The position numbers and the translations under genes were made by a program. A stretch of 64,000 bases of DNA from Vandiemenella viatica. Lineage: Eukaryota > Arthropoda > Insecta > Orthoptera > Morabidae. Location: positions 100,969,992-101,033,991 of the forward strand of contig JARYHS010009186.1 of assembly GCA_031002005.1 (NCBI GenBank), in the 5' to 3' direction. Under the pieces are notes generated by a model. It searched no databases and was not told the origin of the DNA. It saw only the letters and a program-made list of their open reading frames with translations. Below, in pieces: positions 46,858-57,473 of the stretch (its first letter is position 1; each line of letters begins with the position of its first letter).

Positions 46858-48041
46858 CATTCATAACATTTCAATTCATCAGATAATGTAACAAAGATAA
46901 CACCCCATTTTTTTCTGTTTTGGGGTAGCAGAAACAATGTGCATGGTATAGAAAAAGAGTACATCAATTTTATTATGTTTAATAAAAATTTTCATTATTT
47001 ATAAATTTTGCCTAACGTCTTACTTATATGGCTACGGTGTGCGATTGGGGAACGGAGGATCCCTGGATAAAATAGAGGTCTCGGTTGGAACTTCTACGTG
47101 CCTTAAAATTGAAATTTACCTCTGGCAAAGCATTGATTTGTTGATGCGAAATGCAAATACACTCTGTGGTTGGAATTCCACGTTAAACTGTATGTTTCCT
47201 TTTCCTAGTAGGATTACCATAGTAAGTTAAGTGGCTACAAGAGAGGAGCACTGCGCAGCCGGTAAGAAACTCTATGACTAGGTCTTTGAGACCACACGAA
47301 ATTATTATACAGCATCTTTACGGTATGTATTTAAATTAAAATATGCAATGATCTCATTCTTTATTAATAAAAAATATCGAATGATTCGAAAGTAACCACG
47401 AACAGAAGAAACACGTCAAGTTCAAAATGATTGACGTTTAACATTTCATTGTGATTGCGTTCAGAAACGCGAGAATCTTCAATCCAGTACAGTGTGCGAA
47501 ATACTTTCAATGATGGTTTGTGAAGACTGCGTTTGAATATCAGTGAGGTGATAACGTGAGTCGGGTAAAAAATCACTTTCACGGAAATTTTTGAACATTG
47601 ATTCCGTGAAACAACCACGTGAAAACGTTAAGGAAGACTGAGTAAGCACACGTCCGTTATACGGACGACCTTCGGCGAACTCTAAACACGAGAGGGGCGA
47701 GCCGTCACTCAGCCGAATGTCGGCGCGAACCAATATCGGTCAAATGTGGCTCCAACTAACAGCTGCTAGTAAAATAAGCGTAAAATGAGAAGAATTGACT
47801 ACTGAAATAAAACACGGGTATTCCCCGAGCAAGATGAAAGTAACAAAACCGAGCGTAACAGTGACTTTTCTGATGCGCGAAATTCAAACAGTAATGAATT
47901 TTTCAGTTATATTTTACAGAAAAATTACAAAAAATTATTTACTGATAAATTAACTAATATTTAAATCGTTAATCTTACTTTTATACTAATGTGATATTGA
48001 ATAAATCTAAATGAGAAATTTTATTTAGGCACTTATTTCTA
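46858..48041. other. No gene recognised
   Basis: Contains a mildly CpG-rich patch at about 47640-47760 (ACGGACGACC, CGGCGCGAACC). The minus-strand open stretches have no recognisable domain. Confidence 0.4.
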
Positions 48042-49368
48042 CAGGGTTAGCCAGTGAAACGGGAAGATTGGAGATGGCCTTGGCAGTTGTAATGTGAGTG
48101 GTGGGGGTAATAGTGGCCGGCTCCGTACCACCTGCGTGTCCCGCCATTTAGTTGAGATGGATCGTTGGACGGGTGAACATCGCGGCTACGCGGTTAAAGC
48201 GTATTATACGAATGGTGAGAGTTTGGTGAAAACGCGACGTGCATTTCGACGCCATTTCAACATACCGCGCAACAGGCCTGTTCCTTCGGATAACGCAATT
48301 CGTTCGTGGATAAACAACCTTGAACAAACTGGATCAACGTCTAAAAAACGAGGTGGGAGTGCAAAATCCGTTCGAACCCCTCAAAACATCGCTACTGTTC
48401 AACAGGCAATGCTCAAAAGTCCACGCCGATCTGCCAAACAACATGCTCTACGCCTTGGAATAAGTAACACTTCTGTGAGAAGGATTCTTCATGAAGATTT
48501 AAATTTTCACCCATACAAAATACAGATTGTGCAAATTCTCAAACCAACTGACAATCAGAAAAGATTGCAATTTTGTGAGGAAATGGCCAGAAGACTTGAA
48601 GAAAATGTCGACCAAGTAAACAACTTGTGGATGAGCGATGAGGCGCATTTTCACCTGTCTGGTTTTGTTAATAAACAAAACTTCAGATACTGGTCGGAGG
48701 AAAACCCTGGCGCACTTCATGAAATGCCTCTTCATGCTGAAAAAGTGACAGTTTGGTGCGCAATGTCGGCAAGAGGAATCATAGGCCCATTTTTCTTTGA
48801 GGATATCAATGGAAGTGCTGTGACTGTTAACTCTGTGCGTTACGTTGCAATGATCCAGAATTTTCTTACGCCACAACTCGCCCGTTTTCTAGTGAATGAA
48901 CACACAATGTTCCAACAAGATGGGGCAACAAGCCACACTGCAAGAGTTGCTGTGAATGCTTTGTTTCCAGGCGGCGTTATTTCCCGAAACGGGGATATCC
49001 CTTGGCCCCCTCGCTCTCCAGATTTGACAGCCTGCGACTATTTTCTATGGGATTACTTAAAATCAAGAGTTTTTCAGAACGATCCACCTAGAACTATCCC
49101 AGCCCTAAACGAATTCGGGACGAAATCGAAGGAATACTAGTCAATATGCTGCAAAATGTCATGAGAAACTTCCAGGCCCGGCTGCAGCAGTGCATAGATT
49201 CCAATGGAGGACATTTGACAAATGTTATATTCAAAAAATAATTTTTTCACTTATTGTACAGTAAATGGCTACCTATTTTCTTTATATTTATAACCATTAA
49301 AAATAAAATTAATTTTCTTAAAGAATTAGTTACTTATTTAAATCTTCCCGTTTCACTGGCCAACCCTG
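48042..49368 (+). mobile_element. Mariner-like element, 1,327 bp, nearly complete
   Basis: Ends in ~28-bp terminal inverted repeats (CAGGGTTAGCCAGTGAAACG on the left; the right end inverted reads CAGGGTTGGCCAGTGAAACG), flanked by TA on both sides (48040-48041, 49369-49370), the Tc1/mariner target duplication. It contains one transposase gene. One mismatch is visible in the first 27 TIR bases. Confidence 0.93.
48157..49241 (+). pseudogene. Mariner/Tc-type transposase with one late frameshift
   Basis: Cut-and-paste transposase of the Tc1/mariner (DDE/D) superfamily acting in the nucleus. I prefer the ATG at 48157 (MDRWTGEHRGYAVKAYY), because the longer reading starts at a GTG. An N-terminal HTH pair (TRRAFRRHFN..., SDNAIRSWINNLEQTG; RRSAKQHALRLGISNTSVRR) is followed by the catalytic domain with WMSDEAHFHLSG, MFQQDGATSHTAR and WPPRSPDLTACDYFLWDYLK; 33 residues separate the second and third aspartates. 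The frame breaks near 49110 and the familiar C-terminal block continues in another frame to TAA at 49239. A single break suggests recent activity. Confidence 0.9.
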
Positions 49369-50472
49369 TATTAACATATACTTTACTATAAATTAACCAA
49401 CTTTTTTATTGTTGTAACTAATAGCTAAGGATAAAATAACAACTTTTAAATATAAACTTTTTTCTAGTCTGGTTGTTGCGCGAGGCCCCTGCAACAGCGA
49501 GGCTCCGGGCGACTGCCCTGCTCGCCACCCCCTAAGGCCGCCTCTGCGTTCATGATATATTTGCGAAGTTTAAAACTTTTGTACCTTAGAATTATTCACG
49601 TTTATCGTAGCAGTATGTTAGGAATCGAACTGGGGTCTGCACATTTGTCTGTACGAACGTTAAGCAAATAAGAAGAAGGATTATTTTATACAGATTTTGT
49701 ACCATACAGATAATCAATCAGTCCAAAAATAACTCGATTCATGGAAAGATAAAGACTGTGTATCTGTAGTTAGAGATGGTAAATGCGCGTAACAACGAGC
49801 AACAACTTGATGAAAATTAGTGGAACGTAAGAAGGGATCAACCGATCTACTTCAAGCGTTAAAATAATGAGTACTATATCATTTTAATTTCTGGTGTCTT
49901 GCTTTAGGGATTTATCAATACAAAAAATCTCACAAGCAGTGGACAAACACTTTTCTTAAATGATTTCTATTGCGAGTTACGATACCATGTCTAGGTGCCC
50001 CAAGGTGGTACATGAGAGCTGGTTTCTTTTTCTCGTCATTAAAGCAGGAATTATACAACTGAACGTCTTCGTTCTCGTAACTCAATTTGTCGATAAGTAA
50101 TGCTCACAATACATCACCGGGATCTGAGTATAATAACCAGTAGCTTGTGGAGTTTTTTTTAGCTGCGTATGGCCAAGGGCATAGACAGGATTTTGTTCAG
50201 GGGGGGGGGGGGGGGCAGGCAAGAGAAACCTGATAATATGCATGTTACAAAAATGTTTATTAATGTAATACATATATATTCTATTAATTAATTAATATTA
50301 TTATTTAACTAATTAATTTGACTTATAATTTGATTCATTATAATATAATTAATTAATATTTAAATAATTACACTAATAATAATTTTCGAGATACTTCAGC
50401 TGCAATTTTATCACAATTTTCTTATAAAAATTTTTTTTTTTTGTATACCAAGCATACACAGACACTTTATAT
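49369..50472. other. No gene recognised; SINE-like and homopolymer pieces
   Basis: At about 49620-49670 a minus-strand tRNA-like block (CCCCAGTTCGATTCC read in reverse). At 50201-50216 a run of about 16 G. At 50285-50390 AT-only palindromic text built from TTAATTAA. Confidence 0.4.
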
Positions 50473-50738
50473 CAGTGGTTCCCAATTTCTTTTTGGCCAC
50501 GGAACCCTAATTGATCATACATTACTTGGCGGATCCTCATTTTTATAAGCATAAGTTTAAAAACCAGTCTCGCATCGGTAAGTCGTCACAAACGGAGGCT
50601 GAACAATGATAGCCTTCCCACGGCTCGGTTATGACTCATTTCAACAAACATTTAATTAATTAACGGACGGAACACGGAACCCCTGTGACTCTTCCACGTA
50701 ACCCCAGGGTTCCGCGGACCATCATTTGGGAACCACTG
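50473..50738. mobile_element. hAT-type MITE, 266 bp
   Basis: The left CAGTGGTTCCCAATTTC and right TTTGGGAACCACTG ends are inverted repeats. The flanking octamers CTTTATAT (50465-50472) and CTTCAGAT (50739-50746) match at six of eight positions. CGGAACCC and GGGTTCCGCGG are subterminal. A different family from the other two MITEs. Confidence 0.78.
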
Positions 50739-50746
50739 CTTCAGAT

Positions 50747-52620
50747 GATTCTTTATGATATTTCCGTCTCATTTAACTCTTTAGTAAGGTCTAGTTCTCT
50801 AAGATTTTCTTTTGTCATACCCTTGTCCTTCCATATTGTATACCATAGTGTGTCTTCATAATAAAAAAAATTTAAGTTGTAGCATTGGTACAAACTTCGT
50901 GATTATTTTTTAAAAAATCAACCAATGACTTACTTAAACTTTAGCTGGGATGTAGCTAGGGATTGCAGTCCAGCAATGTGGGATTCCGCATCATTTGACA
51001 GTGTGGCGGATCCAGTGCCTAATTAAGCGGATCCGCAATCCGTAAAATAGTGTGAAAACATTTTTCAGTCTTCGTCACCTTGTCTCCCTGTCGTCACTTT
51101 CTGGTCCGACTCGTTCTCTACAGGTTGAATCGCCCCGTTCACCTGTACCCGTCAAGTTGACATTTGAATTACGGCAACAAATGTGTGTTTATGTCGTCTG
51201 TGATCATTAGTAAATACATTCTATTTTACGTTTTTTTAAGAACTCCAGTTTGTTTTTGTCGTGTGCATTACTGTAATTTGAGTTATGTCATCCTATTGCA
51301 AAACTAGCTCCCACACTAGTTCGCACACGCAAAAAAGATACAATTAGAATTCTTTCTGAGGAGGAAGTAGAAACAATACAAAAAGAACGTTTGACTAGTG
51401 AAAGTTATTTCAAAATATATTGAATAAGTGATGTATTAAATCGTTTTTGTCATAAACTGTACCTCATTGTATTTGAGATATTTCTTTTCAAAAAGTGGAT
51501 TTCAATTTCCTAATTCTGCTAATTCTATAAGATCTATGACAACATAGTTTTCAAATACCATAAAAGTTCACATAAGTGTTCAGTTTGAATATTTCATGAA
51601 ACAGTGGCAAAGATTTTCGTTGAGTATTTGATGAGTGTACGTTCCAAAAGAAATCACCTATATTACGTTCACCACAAAGAAACAAATTTTAATATCAGTT
51701 TGCTTAGAATACAGCAAACTGCACCACGGAGCATTGCATCTCTTTGGTCAAAGATCGACTGACAAGCTTTGATGTTGCTGTTGAATCTGATATTATCGGC
51801 AACAGATCTGTCAGAACAAGCGTCATGGAAAATGTTCTGCCTTGGTACCTGCAATTGTACTTTTCACACAGCACACAATTGCCAGTTGTTGACGTTTTAT
51901 ATCCCTCCCCCCTTCCCCCTTCAAAAAAAAAATCACTGAAAGAAATTGAGTGCAAAGAAACAACTTTGACTCGGACGTAGACCACGAAGATCTGGACGCC
52001 ACAATTGAAGCACAATGCGTGACTGTAACACTGGATCATCCATGTACTGAGGTGATTCCTAGAAATAATGATTCAAAAAAGTGCAGAAAGTTGTTAAGTT
52101 TTTCATTTTTTTTTATTATGATAATTTCAATCAAACCAACGAACGAGGAGGTAGAAAGGGCTTCTCGGCTGCTAGCTATATATGTAATTCTTTGCAAATA
52201 AAGTGTTAGTTTCAGTGTTTATTAGATAAACAGATTATTTTTCAAACTTACATGATTTACTGTAAGGCATGTAATGTGATCTAAAACTGAATATTTAGTA
52301 TAATTGATTTTTTACTAAATAACTAGAGTTAGGCTAAAAACAAAACGCGTAAAAGAGCAATGTATAATCCCAAAACACTATCAAGGAATTTAAATAAGGT
52401 ATCAAAATAGATCCCTTTCAAAAATCGTATAGAGACTCAGCATGGTGATTGGAACGACTTTGTTGGACAAATACAATGCGCCGACTTTCATATCGGCAGC
52501 TGCAGTTCTGGTAGATGTGTTTAAAATATTTTAGCTCTCCGTGTCTGCGTGGCTGCGATGATCCTTTATGACAGATATTAATATGATCAATACATATCGA
52601 TCGTCTTTGATTGTAACACA
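50747..52620. other. No gene recognised
   Basis: Around 50990-51050 GCGGATCC is repeated in inverted form (GCGGATCCAGT ... AAGCGGATCCGC). Open stretches at 51744-52039 show no convincing domain. Confidence 0.4.
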
Positions 52621-53862
52621 TGGAGAAAGGAATATATGGAGACGACGCAAGGGACCTTCACCACGCACTGGAGTGAAGCTGGGGAGAGAGGAGCGCGGTG
52701 GGGAGGCCGCCATATTGGTCAGCCGTGGAAAGTTCTAGAGATATACTGTCTCAAAAGTTAGGTGTTTTGGGTTGAAATTCGGAAGAAATATTTCCCCAAG
52801 GTCAAATTTAGTGTTAGATTCTTATATAACACGACGTGACACATCGAAAATAAAAAATAAAAATGTTGGAAATCTCGCTCAGATCTCGAGATATACTGTT
52901 TCAAAAGTGAGGTGTTTTAGGTTGAAATTCCGAAGAAAAATATCCCCAAAGTCAAATTTGATGATAAATTCTTATATAAAACGTCGAGAGAAATTGAAAG
53001 TAATAAAAAGTTTCGTTATCTCGTTTAGTTCTCGAGATATGCTGTCTCCAAAAGTCAGTAGCTTAAATGGGAGTAGTATACACTGTGATACGTGATACAC
53101 GTTGTCACTAACACGGTGCTTATGAAAATACTAACGACTAATTTTAAATTGCTTGTCCCTTCTGGTACAGGCTGCATTTCAACTTACCCACATTTCCATT
53201 AATATTGTCGCTACAAATTCAAACTATGTAGACACACCTAAACACATGAAATGCATCGCGAACTAAATTTCGGGTAACAACAACTTTTGCTTCATCACGT
53301 TCTATAGTTCGCGCAGCACAAATTTTCAAAATTAATTCCATGGAACACTTTCAATGTAAAATGAACTGGACCATTGGTCCAGTTCAGAATACTATATTCA
53401 TTGTAAACTTGACCCGCTTAAATTAGACTTCCAATACTTGTTTACAATAAGGTTAGCCTTTTATGTGCAAAGTAATAACATTGTCTACACTACACCAACA
53501 AATATTTGAGAACGACATTATCCTGTTGAGAGCGATGAATAAATTTATAATGATAAGCCCTAATGTTGCAGTTACCTATCAGACACTTCAAGAACAATAA
53601 TTACAATGTGACTTAATTATGAAACGATATTCCAGGTTGTTTCCTATCTTGTATGTTTGTGCAACCGTATGCAACACAACTTGGCATTATAGAAAACTTC
53701 AGAATATTAGAAAATTAAATATTCTCAGCAGCAGACACAGTGCAAACAGCCCAATGTTTTGGGGTATTCGTATGCCCGCGTCACATGCGCAGTAGGAGAC
53801 GAGTTTTTATATGAGGTTTCACAGATTTACCGTTATTTCGTCTCCATATATTCCTTCCTCCA
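52621..53862. mobile_element. TIR-bounded element, ~1.24 kb, unclassified
   Basis: The left end GGAGAAAGGAATATATGGAG and the right end CTCCATATATTCCTTCCTCC are inverted copies extending through GACG/CGTC. The target duplication is not clear. It contains the tandem repeat at 52735-53060 and no transposase. Confidence 0.5.
52735..53060. repeat. Tandem repeat, ~150-bp period, two copies plus a third start
   Basis: GAGATATACTGTCTCAAAAG then GGTGTTTTGGGTTGAAATTC repeats near 52888 as GAGATATACTGTTTCAAAAG and starts again near 53034 as GAGATATGCTGTCTCCAAAAG. The periods are ~152 and ~147. Confidence 0.85.
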
Positions 53863-53949
53863 CGGTTCCAATAATCCTGAGTATTCAATCCGACGCATAT
53901 AATGAATTCTGACTTCGTAGCAGCGCACTGTATCTGATAAACACATATT

Positions 53950-54430
53950 TTTTAGATCAGTGGGTCTCATATAAAGCTGAAATATTTGGCACGTACTTTC
54001 TCTGTAAAAAGGTTCCTCGTAAAAAATTTATGTTGTACTCTGTGGTTCTAATTGTGTTACGTATTTCTGTAATTTGATTTAAATCATTTACAACCAGGTT
54101 AAGTCTGTGGGTTTCCCAATGAAAAAATGAGGCATTTTTATATGTCTCTTTAAAAAAAATTTGAACCCCACCAATATCACCCGCCAATGTAGAACACCCT
54201 TCATATTCTAGGCTAACACACCTGTCAGGCACATGTCCTTCGTTTTCTAAAAAACTGTCGATTTCTGATGCTACAATTTGTCATTCATTAATAGAATCGG
54301 AGCCAATGTTCTGACGTGTATTCCCAACATTGAGGTACTCTGTGGTCTTTGGTGAAACGAAAGACTCGCATAAAGTATAGATAATCTTTGAAGTTATAAA
54401 AGGAACACTTCGAAAAGCAATGTAGCGATT
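53950..54430 (-). pseudogene. hAT transposase-like fragment
   Basis: Minus-strand reading: VASEIDSFLENEGH, VPDRCVSLEYEGCSTLAG, GVQIFFKETYKNASFFHWET and HRLNLVVNDLNQITEIRNTI. This matches the 'YDGA..M.G...GVQ..I....P.A...HC.SH.LNLVL' block of domesticated-like and hAT transposases (ZMYM/DUF4371 type, from memory). Some catalytic-region residues are altered (YEGCSTLAG) and a stop occurs upstream. Confidence 0.7.
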
Positions 54431-56690
54431 CTGCCAGATACTATATGGTTTTTTAATTATTTAAAAGGTTAAACTTTGGTTAAGGGTCTTTTTATTTTTG
54501 AATTTCAGAAATTTAATTATGGATGTTTTATTCCATTCAGATATTTGCACGTACTTCCATTATGCCTAGATATAGAACGTCGATAGGTCGGGGAGAGAGA
54601 GAGACAAAAAGGAAGGAATACTTATTTGCGTGAAATTCAAAATGATAATAGACCAAATTTAAATAGCGAACACACAAAATGACGAATTTATTATAGTTTC
54701 AAATTTACAATGCAGGTTTCACAATGCAAAACATTTCGAATCAGAAGTCACTGCAGGTGAAAGGACTGCATTTACTTCATGCTGTCATAAAGCTAAAGAA
54801 GTTTTCCGGCCCTAAGTGAAAATGAATATTTTAAATCGTTGTGTGATGGACTAAATTCAAATGAACCATGGATAAATACATTTCATCATTTGCTATGATT
54901 AGTTCACAAGCTAAAATTTAGGATACAGTCACGCCTGGAATGTATCGTTTTAATTTTATAGGTACTGCAGGCATTAAGCCAAACAATACAAGTTAAAAAC
55001 GTATTGACACACGTTCGCAGCCAACGATGTCAATGTATACAGTATATAATATATCTATGCTCGCAGCAAACGCAATAGAACAAATTCAGATAATGGTTAT
55101 TACTCTTCCATGAAAGAAACTAAATATTTTAATAATGTAAGGTCGAATTTCGACCCCTGACCGATCACTAGTTTTATATTAAAAGCCATCGTTAGCATTA
55201 CGGAAAATACAAATTAATTACTTTTAAAAAATCTTTCTTATATCCATTGTTATAAAAAAAAATAGATTATTACGCGCGCTCCAGTGATGTTACAGTATAA
55301 CTTGGCTCGCGCACAGACGGGGGTGTCTTTGTTCGAGTTGGCTCGCACGGCACAGTGACAATTTGTTGCCATGGTTTATGAAAACTGCTTCTTTTAATAC
55401 AATTGTACGGTGCCAATATTTTTTTCTTTTTTTGTGTATGTGTAGTAGTAAATGTACAGCATTCTCAGACTCAGATGGTATCACTTCCATCACCATCACT
55501 TGAAACTCATATCTCAATTCTTCCATGAATTTCTCACCATTTTGTTAAAATACAATTTCCATATCCACCAAATCATTTTTCGTTTTGGTTTGGCATCACA
55601 GTGAAAGTTGCGGCTATTCGTGCACGTGAAATGTCCACGGTGGCTTCACGAAAAGACGGTGCCTATATAGTTTGCCGCGCAATCCGGCTCGGTTGCGTTG
55701 CCACGCGAGGCAACCGCGCTCGTCAACAGAAATGGTTCGCGCGTTAAATAATCGGTTTGGCGCGCTCGAACACGGCTCGCGCGGCAGCCGCTCATAGTCG
55801 ATACGCAGTTTACAGCACCGTGCGTGGCGCATTGTACCGCCTTGACCTCGCTAACGTCTGTTTTCCGCAGATAGCAGTAGCAAGCAGGTTTAAATCGCGC
55901 GAACAGAATTAATTTTTGAAAGTTACTTAACATTGTTTACACTTCGGTTCGGCAGAACTCTGATCGAGCGCAAACCCGCCTCCTGCTAGGGGTGGGGCAG
56001 AAAAGGCAAGTATTAACCAACTGAATCTGGTGGCCCATCACCCCATTTGCTGGCCCTTAAAAAGATATTATTGAATCTCATTCAGTGTGAATTCAGGTGA
56101 TTCCACTCCATATCCGATAGCCAGATACTGCTGAAGAGGTATTTCAAAGAGTATACAGGACTGAAATGCGATATTTTGATGTAACATTGGGAAGCTAAGA
56201 AATAACATAAAAGGTCTATATCCCATCTTCGGCTTTGTTTTGTATGACTCGATTCGCGTGAAAAATGCTGGAATAATTTTTATAGGATTTCAAACATTGT
56301 ACAGCACAGGTATGAATCCATAAAGTGAGGTCCGTTTAATTTTAACCCGAGTTAGGGATGCTGATAAAAAAAGAAAAATACTGGCCTATTATTTAAGTGC
56401 TCCATAACAGCGGTCTTATTGACTGAAGGTAAAAATAACTTACTTCTCCCAGTCAAAATGTTTATAGGGATAGAGTATAACAGAGTCTATTGCTCCTTGG
56501 TATCAATGTCCCCTGGACCAAGATTAAAGATTATCGCATCACAGGGGCCGCCATAAGAATGCTATAATGAAATACGGAAGTTCAGTTGATAGTTCGATTG
56601 GGAAATGATAGAGGGAAGGCAAGCTTTCAGAAACAAAGGACTGGCAAATTAGATGACCTGTTCTTATTTCATTTAGGCAAGCCAGGGTCT
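54431..56690. other. No gene recognised; CpG-rich patches
   Basis: Mostly AT-rich, but 55270-55330 and 55610-55990 are rich in CG and GGCTCGCGCG-like words. The minus-strand open frames there are an effect of base composition. It could be part of an LTR leader or a CpG-dense repeat. Confidence 0.4.
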
Positions 56691-56691
56691 T

Positions 56692-57424
56692 AACAGACGA
56701 GGCGGTTTATGCCGCGCGGCGGTCGAATCGACGCAGGGGCCAATGTGATTCAGTGAGCCAAAACAGACGACGCGCATGGTTTCCCCGTGACTTACACGCG
56801 GCACCGCTTCTTCTGTTTTGCATTTGCGGTGTGGAGGCGGAGTGACGTCAAGGCCGAAAGAAGAAAATGAATCAGAAATTGAGATTTTTCTTACTTTCTG
56901 TGTCATTACACTTTCGAGTTTACATGCGAAACATGTAATGTACAATTACATTAAATAAATTATGAACAATCAAATTTAATCTTTTATTTTTTACTTGTAA
57001 TTATTTCCTAATTTCATATTATTTTTAATAGTACACTTTTCAGACTTTGCAATTTAATATTTTGATCAAGTACCGAAACTTTATCTTAGCTTTATCTTAA
57101 TCTGTACTTTTGATGCATAAAATACAATTTGAGTTTCTGATTGGTTCTAATGTATGTGGCAATCATATTTTACTTTTACTATTAAAAATGAATGAAATTG
57201 ATTCAGAAGCACTGATATCGGCGGTTTGTTCATCTCCTGTTGCGCCTCATCCATTGTTTTACAAAGAGTTGAGCTATACGGGAGAGACCGACGGTCCACG
57301 TGTCGGTCGATGCGGCGGCGGCGTTTCGTTCGAGGCGGCGTAGACACCGCTCCAAAAATCGCGTCGCGTTATGTGAACAGTTTGGGCGGCCGCCACGCGG
57401 CGAAAAGCCGCTTCGTCTGTTTTA
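56692..57424. mobile_element. GC-rich TIR element, ~0.73 kb (candidate)
   Basis: The left end AACAGACGAGGCGGTTTATG, then CCGCGCGGCGG, and the right end CCGCCACGCGG, then AAGCCGCTTCGTCTGTTT are inverted copies (~30 bases). A further internal ACAGACGACGCGC copy lies near 56763. Interior AT-rich. No clear target duplication. Confidence 0.5.
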
Positions 57425-57473
57425 GGCATAATAGTGGGACCCCAAGTGGCTCTGTTGCCAGATTAATGGATGC

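Noticed and set aside
48499..48876. 125-codon minus-strand frame
   Set aside because: Shadow of the mariner transposase on the opposite strand.
51704..52201. Possible hAT/ZBED-type gene
   Set aside because: Short open frames of mixed strand with no recognisable catalytic or zinc-finger pattern.
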